Below, piece after piece: positions 14,464 to 24,622 of a DNA stretch of 64,000 bases. The first letter of the stretch is position 1, and each line of letters starts with the position of its first letter. The notes beneath the pieces are model-generated. The model made no database searches and was not told the DNA's origin. It worked only from the letters and a program-made list of their open reading frames with translations. The position numbers and the translations under genes are program-made. The DNA comes from Aulostomus chinensis (Eukaryota; Chordata; Actinopteri; Syngnathiformes; Aulostomidae): assembly GCA_037954235.1 (NCBI GenBank), contig JBBMOA010000007.1, positions 24,333,457-24,397,456 on the forward strand, written 5' to 3'.

Positions 14464-14720
14464 CGCGCTCTGAAGGACGGTCGACGCGACCCGAGAATGA
14501 TTCTCCTCCCCGCTGCTCACTCACTCATCTCCGGCTGAGGAGACAACAAGCGGCGGCGAGTAGTAGCAGGCGGAAAACTGGAGCAAGTTGTGTTGATTGC
14601 TGGCGACGCGCTGAAATGTTTCCGCGGGCGGTGGGAGCGGCGGGAGCGGCGCAGGCAGCAGGAGTCTATTTGGGGGCGGTTCCAGGTCACTCCGGGGGAA
14701 AATGTGAAATACGGCCAAGG
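14260..14720. promoter_or_regulatory. CpG-rich region, probable promoter
   Basis: CpG is depleted elsewhere in the window but frequent here, for example cggcggcgag, gcgacgcgctg and ccgcgggcgg between 14,550 and 14,630. It lies immediately upstream of the minus-strand donor at 13,961, as expected for a first-exon promoter, and it could also drive transcription rightward. No TATA box or initiator was identified. Confidence 0.45.
14410..14461. repeat. (GA)n microsatellite
   Basis: About 26 uninterrupted GA units, preceded by imperfect GA-rich sequence from 14,376. Confidence 0.95.
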
Positions 14721-15214
14721 GAATGTTCACAAGTGGTGGTTTTGGTTTCTCTTACCCTGCCACTTCATATAACTGAACAATTTTTTTTAAACGATTTCCA
14801 TTAAACGTGTTTATTGACTTACTGGTGCAAGATCATTTGAAGTTGGAGGCAAAGCAAAATTATAAAATCAGACTTTTAACTAATCTTCTCAGATGGGAGT
14901 TCATGCTATTGGTTTTATTTGCTTTCTAAATTGAAATGTATAAAGTCAGATCAAAGTAAGTGAAGAGCAATTTTAGCAACAAAGGAACACCATCTTTTTT
15001 TTGGTGGGGGTTGCTCTTTTTTCACTGTTGATAAATCCAATTCATCAAACCAAAGCACAACTGTGCTCTTATATCAGAGCTGTCAGTGACATTGTGCCAA
15101 TGTTTGGTGCACATATTTGTTGATCCTCCTAAGAGCCAGACAAGACGTTAGATACTCCTCTGTCCTCTGTGGTGCATTTAAGAGTTAAGACCCACAGAGG
15201 GCGGCTGATTGCTA

Positions 15215-15538
15215 GTTAGCTTAGCACAATGAATGGAAGTTGTTGAGGTAGTATTAGAAGTATTAGCATACCTCCATCGGAAATCCTGTCACACAATTTT
15301 CTCCAAAACAGTCTTTGTCTGACCTAGTTTAACTAGTTAGCATTTGTTATGAAGAACTACAAAATGTTGTTAATTTAGAGTAAGACACTTTGCCAGAACT
15401 ACTTTCCCGATTGGTTGTAGTGATTTGGCGCAGCACCTCAATCAAAACAGAAGAGGAACAAACAGTTTTAGAAGCTGAGCGGAAGGACAGAGGTATGCTA
15501 GCCTGCCTATCCGCTTCCATTCATTGTGCTAAGCTAAC
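15215..15538. mobile_element. Fold-back (MITE-like) element with 25-bp perfect inverted repeats
   Basis: The 25 bases at 15,215-15,239 (core cttagcacaatgaatggaag) are the exact reverse complement of 15,514-15,538. Similarity continues weakly outward: about 7 of the next 11 positions match. The interior of about 270 bp has no coding capacity. I recall this attagc/caatgaatgg phrase as common in fish genomes, which fits a nonautonomous element. No clear target-site duplication was identified, so the outer ends are uncertain. Confidence 0.5.
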
Positions 15539-18500
15539 CGGCAGTCTGCAAGTCCATGTGGGTCTCATCTCCCTGATGCACACACAGAGGAGAGACGGGG
15601 ATCCACCTTCTTGTCCGGCTCTGGAGAGGATGGACAATAAGAGCATTTCTCAAAAAGTTGTCAGAAAAATCTATAAGCAATCCTGGACACACACACACAC
15701 ACACTTGTATCTTCTGTTGTGTTCTCGCCTAAAATAAACAACTTTATATATCTATGTAAATAGAAGGAATATCAGCATTTGTATGTAAATGTCAGATGTA
15801 AACTCCTCTCACAGGTCTTCACCACTTCAGATGTAACTCTGACAGCGTGACCTTTGTGTTCTCCGTGATAGCTCAAACATCTGAGGAATGTCATTTGAAA
15901 AAGGTCTGCAACATGTTCTTAACTATCCGGCCGCACACCTACTCAGACTCTGATGCTCAGAGTGATGCACAGTCATCACGCTGAAATGTTTTCTCCATAA
16001 AATAACCGTCAGAATGAGTTGTTTTCCTGTGGATAGACAGAAAAGTCTGAGATTATTGACAGGGAGCAGGATGTTGTGTCGGTAAAGTACAGTCAAGTTT
16101 TCAAATGTTTTATTATTCAATCGCGACGACTGACGGCAGGGACCTTGGCAACTGATGTTTTTAAAACGTTTGAATGGAAAAACTACCTGCACACTTGACA
16201 ACTCCTGAAAGTCATGATGACTTTGCTTCCCTTTGTAATATTGGTGGTCTGACACACTGTAATTAACTTATTATGACATGTATAATTTCTATTGACTTTG
16301 AAAGTTTTTGTTCCATTGTTTGTGCCGTTGTGATGAGGAATTTTAAGTAAAACATAGATTTTCCTGTCTGATTGTTCTCCTCTACCTTTGTTTTTCAGGT
16401 TACATTATAATCTGCATAAAAAGCCTGCCTACGGGTGATAATTGGAAATCAGCTGTCAAAACACATTTTACATGCAACATATCTGTTATATTTTTGATGA
16501 CTGCAATGTATTTATGTTAATTGCACTGGCGTTGTCAAAATACAAACCCCCCCTCAAAAAAAAAAGATAAAACACGAATAAATAATTATCACCCGAACAC
16601 AGATTACTGTTGAAAGGGAATTTGGGGACATTGCTAGATTTAAAAATGTTTTCAAAACCACTCAATCGTCATTTATTTATATTTCAATGAGCCCCGTTTG
16701 ATGAGCCGTATTAGTAGTCATTGTTGAAAATGATTGGTTTGGTTGCTGAATCATTAAAAACAAGAAACATCCATTTGCAATCTAGAAAAGTCTTTCAGTG
16801 CTCTGTAAATATGTTTAAACCTTTTCATCAGCTGCAGGGTCTTTTTTGATAAGAAAGTCTCATATTCTCCACAGATTCAAGCAGCAAGTGGCTACAAGTT
16901 ATCTGTAACCTTAGATGTGGGCTATATTGATGCTTGATTGCTGCTATCATCACCCACGGGGTTATACAAGAAGCTTCTATTTGCCTGAGAACCCACTAAA
17001 CTTACTAATTTGGTGGCTCTTTGTCGTGACTTGTCGTGTGATAGGGTGTCTGTTATATGAGTGATGTATGGGCATGTAAAAGAGGCTTCCTGTTTTGGGA
17101 GATGTGCTGCCTTTGCCCACGAGCCCCTCCCAGAGAAGATGGCGTGGGTGTGAGTCAGTCCCTAACTGCTGACACAGGCACAGAGCTGGGACAGACTCAC
17201 AAAGCAAGATGGGGAGATGGCCTTCACAGGTCCTCACATTGACTGATGAGATCAAGGAGAAACTAGGCCAAGCCAGACAAGTGTCAGGCAATCAGACACC
17301 CGGAGATAGAGTGAGAGAGACAAACACTCCCCCCGATCACAAATAGAGCTCAGAGAGTAGAAAGTGGCAGAGTAGAGTGGGGTTGTTTTGGGTTTGAGTT
17401 CAATATGTCTAAACCTGTTTGTCTAAAGAGTAATGAGGCTGCTGAGACTTGGACATGCTAGCCTGGGGGATGACGGTAGCCAGGAGAGGCCAAATGAAAG
17501 CTCTAAATTCACTAAAGTGGGATAGAAGTTCACTTTGTTCTACTAGATAGCCTGACTGTGATGACATTATGATCAATGCACCTGAACCTTCTTGCAATCT
17601 GCAATGTGCTGTTTGAATAGTGATGATCTGTTATCATGCCGGTGCCACGCAGTACCATTAGTCATAAGGTGTCCCTCAGCAAGTTCAGGCTTTTAAGTCT
17701 GGCTATCAACACATTATACAACCTAATTTATGATACAGCATTTCAGGTGTCCTTAATGATATAGTGTGAACCACATTCAAGGTTCAACGTTGAGTCTGCA
17801 TGCCATGTGGATAGACTGCCCTCTGTTGGTGGCAGCATGCACAGTTTCAGGAAGTAACAGGTAATTTTACACTTTGTGCAGCATGTGAATAAAGTTTTTA
17901 AAAAAAATACAAATCTTAAAGACAAAGTATCCAAAACCACAAGATCCTAAATAGCTTCTCTGGAGATATAACACTGAACTAATGGTGCTCTTGCTACAGT
18001 TACCGCCTCATCAAGTATGGTCCTCACACACAGTTTTTTTCTTACACACAATGGGACTTTTTTTTTAGACATCAATTCAGTCATACAGAGAGTGAAGCTG
18101 GATGGCTACGTGTAAAACCTGGTTCTTGACATATAATGTGTACCTCTTGTAACTGTCAATCACAGATGTCAGGGTGGAGGAGTTATAAATAGCCATCAGG
18201 CTTTGCTTTCTATCAGTAAGACGAGATTGAGGGCTAGACAACCCTACAGTGTTAGAGCAAGTTTGCACACAACAATCTATGAATGAATTGTCGTCGTACA
18301 TTTGGGGGGAAACCCATGCTGCTTTCTAATTTCCACAAATTCCACTTTCCAATGTGCAATATATATCCAAAGTGCACTACTTGTGGTTCCACAGTGATAT
18401 ACGCCGTGTGTATCAGCTGAGTGTGCAGCGTGCACACACTCTCACATAGATGGCTCATCAACTCTGCCCTTGTTGACAAGGTGCAGAGAAGAGTACAGAC

Positions 18501-19729
18501 ACGAGAGACCATAAATGGCAGCAAAACACAAACAGCTACATTTCATTCGTCAGTTTCACTTCAAACTCAGTGTGTGTCTCTGGATATTTTCTGTCATTTG
18601 CTGGTATGTTTTTCTTTTCCTTGATGTACAAAATAAATGGTATCTAACCGAAACTGAGATCTAACAATACACAACACACAAAGAACCTTGTGCTGGCTGA
18701 ACTGCTGCACCTGTAACACATTCATGCCACATGTGGTTGAAATCCTTTTTATTGTACTGTTCAAATACTGTGAAATGCACATCCCGACACGAGTTAAATG
18801 GAAAGCATAGTCATCTGTTAAACTGACTATAAGCATATATCTTTATGTAAAAGGGCATTGTTAAAAAAGAAAAAATTGTTAACAACAGCGTCACAAATTA
18901 AAGATAAACTAGGGTTACATTATGGGGGTGATATTTTGGTCATTTGTCACAGATAGAACTGTGTCATGCAGACTTAATCCCTCACTAAAACATACGACTT
19001 TCACAGATGAGGTTGTGTTAATCATATGCCATTTGGTGAATAACATGCACCAATTGGTCTTGGCACTGATACAAAACACATTACAGCGCAAATCATTGCA
19101 TATGTATATGTATTTAGCACAGATGGTAAAAAAAAATGGTCAATGTCAAAGCCATGTCAGACTGAAGCTTTAATCTTTTAACCTGGAAATCCTCGTACTA
19201 ATTAGCAATTTATTCCAATCCTGACCCCTGAATATCCATGCACACTTGTACTTTTGGTTATGTAACTGGCTGAACCGCTGGCTGAAGGTTTCCAGACAGT
19301 GTAACGCTGAATCTAAAGATGCATCGTTGACAGATGGAGTCGTTCGCAGACACAGGAAACTGTCATGCTGGTGAATAATAAAGGTGTGAAGAAAGAATCA
19401 ACAGGGCAACTGTGGAGCGTTACTTTTAAAGCACAAGTAGCGTTAATTTGAATGGCTCCCTGACCTAGCTAAGTGTGCCTCCAGCTGTCAATACAAGTTT
19501 TAAGAAATTACAACAGTGGTAGGAGATGTGGGAGCGACCTAGCTATGGCTACTGTATAAAGAGCTCACATCCTCTTCAAAAGTGCGTGTGACAGGGAGAC
19601 ATCAGGTTTGGCATAAAACGGACAGACAGGCTTATGTTACCATCCTGACTCAGTCTGAGAATAACCACAAACTGGGAATAGCAGCGTGGCAGCAGTGTGT
19701 GGGTTGGTGAGAACAGCCTGCAAGCATGT

Positions 19730-19731
<2 letters not shown>

Positions 19732-19760
<29 letters not shown>
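19732..19760. repeat. (GT)n microsatellite
   Basis: About 14 GT units, flanked by further short tgtgtg stretches. Confidence 0.9.
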
Positions 19761-19761
<1 letters not shown>

Positions 19762-20191
19762 CTGCATGTGTGTGTCAGAAAGTGAGAAAGGCACAATATT
19801 TTAACTAGAATAAGGATATTTAAAGATATTGGTTAAATGTACATTCAGCTTGTGGTATTGCGAAATTAAACCATCACTTCTGACCTTGAAGTTTAGGGAC
19901 AAACTAAAAGGCACCCATGAGGAACATTGGTTCTCTTATCTGATGTCGCCTTGAGGTAGCTGAGCTGCCACTTTACTGAAGAAAGATGTTATTGGCTTCT
20001 TCTCTCTGCTCATATCTCAATGCAATCACAGCTTGCCCAGCTCTTCTCGTATTGGCCAGGTGGCCCTACTCTAAGAGAGACAGAGAGACTCTCGATACCA
20101 ATAAATGACCTTAACCAGGCTGATATGATGTAGCCCAGATTAAACACTGCCATGTGTACATCCAGCTGCACTCATTTTTTTTTTTTAGGTA

Positions 20192-20226
20192 AACATACAC
20201 ACACACACACACAAACACACACACAC
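20192..20226. repeat. (CA)n microsatellite
   Basis: CA units interrupted once by caaaca. Confidence 0.9.
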
Positions 20227-22163
20227 GCTTCCATGCACTAATGTTGGCGCCATATCAAATCCATTCCGTTTGATCAGTCGTTCAGAGAGGTTGCGTGTCC
20301 TTGACATGGTGTGTAGATGTGTGATTATATGGAGAAGCTTCAATATGTGGTCTAAGCTGGATCAGCCTTGCTGGCACAAATGCAGTCTGTGGACTTAACT
20401 GACAAGCTTCCATTTCCCCAAACCAAAACAATCTTACCTAGGAACTGCTCCGCACAGTTAGCCATCATGATCCAAGTATGACATTGATTTTCTTTTTTAA
20501 GCCCTGTGATTGATAGTTCAGGGGGAAAATGGCTCTCAGCATGTTAAAGACTATGGACGGCCCACTGAACCCCTTTTTGGATAGCATGGTATTATGTGGG
20601 CTGCTCAGCAGCCTGTGCTGAATAGCACAAACAGCTAAGCCATCTGTTACTCTCTATTTTCATCCTTCCTCCTACCAGCAGGGACAGCCACAGCCCTGAG
20701 GGACTTCAGCTGCTCAGAGTCCTTTTTGTTCAACAGGTCAGGTCTAAGCTTTGCAGGGTGGGACCACCAATCCAGAACTCATTTTATGGCAGGTGATTAC
20801 AGAACGTGCTTGATTGGGCAGAGCAGGTGACGAAGGGTAAATAATAAAAATTAATCAGGTGCCACAGTGAATGAAAGGATATTATGACTGTCACAGTTGT
20901 TAAATGACCACAGTGCTACGAGCCCTCCGATGCTTTTTAAGCCAGGTTAGAAGGATCATATTGTGAATTGAACTCTGTTCTTATAATGTGTTTCTTGGGC
21001 TGAAAACAGAGAAATTTGGGCTTTCCAGGTGAGGATGAAACAGAGGCTGGCAGGATTCATTTGAGATTACTTGGTGTAATCCCCTTATCTGCGTACTTAC
21101 CTGTCCCAGACAGTGATCCAAGCCTACCTCTGTGAGCCTCATTGGCCTGACATTCTGGCAGGAGCAAATCCCTGTCTAATGTGTCAGCCCAGGCAGCTTT
21201 AACACCTGGCACGCCAATGCTTATCTGCCGAGCGCCCAAAAGCACCTGCATTATCCCACTAAAGCTTCACAACAAGTGAAAAGGTCTCTAATATCCACAC
21301 AGTGAAATTACTGTCTGTGTCATACCACAAATACACAGTTTGTGAAGTGCACATGATTACTAACAGCTTACAACTAGATCAGAATACGCAAACAGCATCA
21401 GACACCCCCATTTTACTCCTTTTGGCTTCCTCCAGAATGGATTATTACAAAATGGATTATTAAAAAGCAGAATTATACCTGTTCTTCTCCAAACTATAAT
21501 GTTACGATGTCCATTAACATATGTATATATTCTCTGGATTAACACTGATGAAATGCTAAAAATACATTTGTTGGTCCAAAACAAGTTCAACCAAGCTGTA
21601 AGTCTGCATTATGGAAGCTTTTATGACTTTTTATGTACTTTTTTAATGATAAAATAATTGCGTGGGAAGGATTTGTTTGCTTTAATATTGCTGTATTTGT
21701 TATGTTTTACGATATGAAAATATAAGGTGGTAAAAAAGAAATATGGCAAACATAACAATTTAATATTTGGGAAAACAATTGAATCAACAGCAGTGCAGTT
21801 TAACTCTTTTAATCTTTGATGTGGTATTAAATATTCAAACTCATACAGTTCTAATTTCCCTCTAGTCCATTGCATACATTTTGTGGTATAGCAAATATGG
21901 ATTATTTTTAAAGCAATAATCATGCAGATAAAGCATACTAAAAGATGGTATGACTGTTTCCTAAAGTTAATTTAGTTTTAAATGTTTTTATTTCATATTT
22001 TCGTGTATTATGTTTTTGTCCTCTAACAAACACGATATTGACAATAAAGTTGATTTGAATATCCGGGCCTATCATTTTCCGTCCAGTTCCGCAACCTCAG
22101 GTCAACGGTAGAGCATCATTCTATTTAGCTAGCCTACTGTACTTGATGAAAATTGTCCTCTAG

Positions 22164-22274
22164 GTTAATAATTTGGAGAAACAAAAGTTGGCCGTGGCAC
22201 CTCTAATTATGCTCAAGATATTTCCCGAAAAGTTTGACTTCTTCAGCACACTTTCCGAAGCCAGAAGGGAGCAG
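22164..22274 (+). CDS. Candidate internal coding exon, unrecognised
   Basis: A pyrimidine-rich acceptor (ttgtcctctag) ends at 22,163 and a good donor (gagcag|gtgaga) follows 22,274. The enclosed 111 bp is exactly 37 codons with one open frame, so both ends are in phase 0. The predicted peptide includes MLKIFPEKFDFFSTLSEARR, which has a globular, protein-like composition unlike the low-complexity frames elsewhere. I do not recognise the family, and no neighbouring exon was found. Alternatively the ATG at 22,209 could be the start in a first exon. The frame continues through the donor for 28 more codons, so chance is also possible. Confidence 0.3.
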
Positions 22275-22888
22275 GTGAGAGAAGTTCAAAGAGTTAAAAG
22301 TTTGAACGCGAACGTTAGCATAGCACAGTGTGGTTGTGTCACAGGCACGGGAGGCTAAATGCTAATTTAACATTTATTTATTTATTTAATTTGTTATTGT
22401 TGATTTTGTTTTTGGATTATTTTGTCTGTTTAATTATTTCGTAGAATTTGGGTTAATTTGACTGTGGCCCTTGTGACCCAAATTAATTGTAAACCTCTAA
22501 CGCAACCAGCAAAGTACATTTGAAATTATATAAATGTAAGCCTAACTGTATTAATTTGTTTGGAATATTGAAATGTGTTTAATTTTGTAGTTAAGAGAAG
22601 GTGAAATATTTATAAGTAATTACAAATTGTCCAAATCAAATAAGCTGAATTTAAAGGCCCTCAAAGTAAAGTTGAACAGGTTTTATCCGTGGCAACAGTG
22701 ACATCTAGTGGTTGGACAAGTTGGACACATTTTTTAATGATCTGGAGCAGAAATTTGAATTTTTCAGGGCTTTTATTTTTCTTTGAGGAAAGGCGTTGCA
22801 TGAAAACGACAATATACAATAAAAAAGATGTGGTTCGTGTTGGGTGTTTTGGTATTTAGCGTGTTCTGAGTGGAATTAGGGAAGCAAT

Positions 22889-22926
22889 ATGTGGTAAACT
22901 GGATTAAGATGTGGTAAACTGGATTA
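22889..22926 (+). repeat. Short tandem duplication, 20-bp period
   Basis: The phrase atgtggtaaactggatta occurs twice in a row with a 20-bp period. Confidence 0.85.
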
Positions 22927-23030
22927 TCATCGCTCACTGTAATTTAACTTGAAATATAAACAACAGATGATGGTATCCTCGTTGTAAGTGACAACTGTTT
23001 GAAATCAGACGGCAGTCCGGGACAAATAGA

Positions 23031-23052
23031 TAAATCCCATGATGCATTGCGG
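23031..23052 (+). promoter_or_regulatory. ZNF143/Staf (SPH) site in the distal sequence element of U4 copy A1
   Basis: The sequence tcccatgatgcattgcgg closely fits the known Staf/ZNF143 motif (CCCA-n-ATGC-n-TTGCG). It lies at about -218 to -197 from the U4 start. Vertebrate snRNA genes place their distal element near -200, typically with a Staf site and an octamer, so both position and sequence fit. A near-octamer (atttgctt) sits at 23,133-23,140. I found no copy of this Staf site inside the tandem repeats. Confidence 0.8.
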
Positions 23053-23186
23053 TGGTTGGCACTTGCAATATATATTTATGCTTGTAAAATGATTAAACTA
23101 AGGACTGTGGGATATCACGACCAAAGCTCACAATTTGCTTAAGTCTGAAGTCTGGTCAACATGTGCTTGTTTTGGACCTGAACGCA

Positions 23187-23206
23187 ACCGCCGTTACTGA
23201 ACAACG
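23187..23206 (+). promoter_or_regulatory. Proximal sequence element (PSE) candidate of U4 copy A1
   Basis: The sequence ccgttactgaacaac lies at about -58 to -44, the position where SNAPc binds RNA polymerase II snRNA genes. It resembles vertebrate PSEs of the type ACCGTAACTTGAAAG. No TATA box lies at -25, consistent with polymerase II rather than III transcription. Confidence 0.55.
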
Positions 23207-23248
23207 TATGCAGCGTAAATACTTCCCTGTCATAAGCTTGTCGCCTTT

Positions 23249-23393
23249 AGCTTTGCGCAGTGGCAGTATCGTAGCCTATGAGGTTTATCCGAGGCGCGAT
23301 TATTGCTAGTTGAAAACTTTACCCAATACCCCGCCTGGACGACTTGAAATATAGTCGGCTATGGCAATTTTTGACGGTCTCTACGGAGACTGA
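23249..23393 (+). ncRNA. rnu4: U4 spliceosomal snRNA, copy A1 (near-canonical founder)
   Basis: U4 pairs with U6 and, in the U4/U6.U5 tri-snRNP, keeps U6 inactive until spliceosome activation. The 145 nt read AGCTTTGCGCAGTGGCAG at the 5' end, the U6 stem II segment. The 5' stem-loop k-turn follows (nt 20-53, with tandem G.A pairs around ATGAGG and CCGAGG). The stem I segment is TTGCTAGTTG (nt 55-64). A central stem precedes the Sm site AATTTTTGA (nt 118-126), and the 3' hairpin has a TACG loop (nt 134-137). Against human U4 recalled from memory I count about nine substitutions. Notable ones are nt 61 A to G, which turns a U4/U6 pair into G.U, and nt 29 A to T in the k-turn bulge. Only this copy has the Staf site and the canonical AGCTTT 5' end. 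Its 3' flank has no clear 3' box close by; GTTAAAGCTAGTAG occurs about 95 nt downstream. Confidence 0.96.
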
Positions 23394-23847
23394 TCTTAAT
23401 GTATAATGTCAGTATCCCACGGTGTTATTGAAGAGTTCGGTAATGTAGCACGTTACAGTAATTCACCGAATAGTAGTGGTAAGGACACTGTTAAAGCTAG
23501 TAGCATAGCGCTCGATCCACCCACGTAATGTGTGCGTCCAGTTAAATCACAGAACGGCACGTTGCTAATGGCCTGCTAGCTTGTGTCAAACGTACGTGAA
23601 CTCCTCCTCAGATCTTTGCTACTTGTTTCGTTGTGTTGTCAGATGCTGTGTTTCTGCCTGACACGCGGAGGGCGATGACCGTTACTTGTTGGGTTTTTTG
23701 GAGTTGGAAAGATAAACGTCTGATGTACTCCCCGCTTCAAAGCAACGGTGCAGAATTGCTCTACTACTGGAGTGACGGGGTCCGGTTGAGGAGGTGACGT
23801 CGGATTATACCTGGCATTATTTCCTCTTGTAAATTTTCCCCGGAGTA
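23394..23847 (+). other. A-B spacer of unit 1 (repeated at +1,962 intervals)
   Basis: This 454-bp spacer differs from the spacer shared by C, A (units 2-7) and D copies. It appears to be the founder U4's own 3' flank. A minus-strand frame of 87 codons (23,639-23,902) recurs in every unit only because the DNA does; it resembles no known protein and runs into copy B. Confidence 0.7.
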
Positions 23848-23992
23848 GTTCGATGCTCGTTTCAGTATCGTAGCTTATGACGACAAACCGAGGCGTGATC
23901 ATTGCTAGTTGAAAACTTTATCCAATACTCCGCCTGGACGACTTGAAATATAGTCGGCTATGGCAATTTTTGACAGTCTCTGCGGAGACTTC
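23848..23992 (+). pseudogene. U4 pseudogene, copy B1
   Basis: Alignment to U4 begins near nt 16 (CAGTATCG). The 5' 15 nt are replaced (cgatgctcgttt), so the U6 stem II segment GCGCAG is absent. The 5' stem-loop reads tgacgacaaaccgagg, which breaks the G-G/C-C pairs next to the k-turn. The rest is well kept: stem I segment, central stem, Sm site aatttttga and a 3' hairpin with a TGCG loop. No PSE-like sequence lies at -60, where gaggtgacgtcggattat is found. A 3' box-like gttcaaataaat follows. Probably a recombinant junction copy that is neither transcribed normally nor able to pair with U6. Confidence 0.85.
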
Positions 23993-24136
23993 TAGTACTG
24001 TTCAAATAAATGCTCCTGACTTTGATGCTGTAGCTTGAGATTGTCTGTAGCTGAAATGTCATTAATCGCGTCACAGGCACCAGTTCCTTATTGTAGTGTT
24101 AAAATTATTACCAAACAATGGTGATGTAATGTTTTT

Positions 24137-24470
24137 TCCAGAGAATTTGTCCCAAAGAAACGTGAGGAACCTACATATGTTGTTCCACTTTGTTTCCACA
24201 TATCATGACTTAGAATAATGTCAAGGATTCCTTGGAAAATTGTTTTATTAGAAATGAGAAACTTGCATAAGTTGTTCCACTTTCTTTCCACATATCATGA
24301 CGTAGAATAATGATGTCATGGATTCCTTGGAAAATTGTTTCATTAGAAATGAGAAACGTGCATACGTTGTTCCAGTTTGTTTCCACATATCATGACTTAG
24401 AATAAAATGTCATGGATTCCTTGGAAAATTCTTCCTTTAGAAATGAGTAACTTGCATCCGTTTTTCCAGT
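24137..24470 (+). repeat. Internal tandem triplication (92-95 bp) in the B-C spacer
   Basis: The block containing ccacatatcatgactt, ggattccttggaaaatt and gaaatgagaaac occurs three times, with catatcatgac at 24,199, 24,291 and 24,386. It explains why B-to-C spacing (775 bp) exceeds the usual 588 bp by about 187 bp. Each block carries an octamer-like site: acttgcat, acgtgcat and acttgcat. The same structure recurs in units 2-7 at +1,962 intervals. Confidence 0.85.
24450..24457 (+). promoter_or_regulatory. Octamer-like distal element upstream of U4 copy C1
   Basis: The sequence acttgcat matches the Oct-1 octamer ATTTGCAT at 7 of 8 positions and lies about 173 bp upstream of copy C1, near the usual distal-element position. 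It is conserved in front of most array copies. Binding is not demonstrated. Confidence 0.35.
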
Positions 24471-24560
24471 TTTGAACTTAATCTTTTGTAACCATAAAAT
24501 AACTATGAGTGGCAATCTCGATCATGCTTGCCAGATTATATAGACATACATGTGTACGTT

Positions 24561-24580
24561 GAAACCATAACAGAGGGCTG
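24561..24580 (+). promoter_or_regulatory. PSE candidate shared by the array copies (C1 example)
   Basis: The sequence gaaaccataacagagggctg lies at -62 to -43. Its ACCATAAC core matches the 5' half of vertebrate PSEs (ACCGTAAC in the U6 gene, from memory). It is kept with little change and nearly fixed spacing before every C copy, A2-A7 and D1-D13. It is absent before the B copies and before the truncated D14. Confidence 0.55.
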
Positions 24581-24622
24581 TGCAGATGCCAGAGGCACCC
24601 CTACTGTGGACCAGAGCGTGCC

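Larger units (their letters stand above)
13961..14500 (-). other. Candidate noncoding first exon of a minus-strand gene
   Basis: On the minus strand, ctcctccaag at 13,970-13,961 is followed by gtgagttccg, a perfect AAG|GTGAGT donor. The exon-side sequence continues into a CpG-rich stretch with CpG dinucleotides such as acgcg and cgacgcg around 14,330-14,500. This is the usual setting of a vertebrate promoter and 5' untranslated exon. The start site is not determined and 14,500 is an arbitrary bound. A long GA/CT microsatellite lies inside the proposed exon. I see no convincing coding frame, and the gene's remaining exons would lie to the left, outside what I can identify. Confidence 0.4.
14721..22163. 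other. Noncoding flank between the CpG region and the U4 locus
   Basis: No supported coding exon or RNA gene was found. It contains a fold-back element (15,215-15,538), GT and CA microsatellites, and a stretch at about 21,020-21,250 whose texture resembles a conserved noncoding element. Confidence 0.5.

Noticed and set aside
14224..14520. Ser-Leu and Arg-Thr-His repeat frames on the minus strand
   Set aside because: Direct translation of the GA and GT microsatellites.
23249..23393. Other snRNA identities (U1, U2, U5, U4atac)
   Set aside because: The 5' segment, k-turn, stem I segment, Sm site context and 145-nt length all match major-spliceosome U4.
23639..23902. 87-codon minus-strand frame repeated in all seven units
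   Set aside because: It repeats only because the 1,962-bp unit does. It overlaps U4 copy B, shows no domain, and has no sign of codon-level selection between units.
24088..24291. 67-codon minus-strand frame repeated in all seven units
   Set aside because: It lies in the 92-95 bp tandem block of the spacer, and its sequence simply reflects that DNA repeat.
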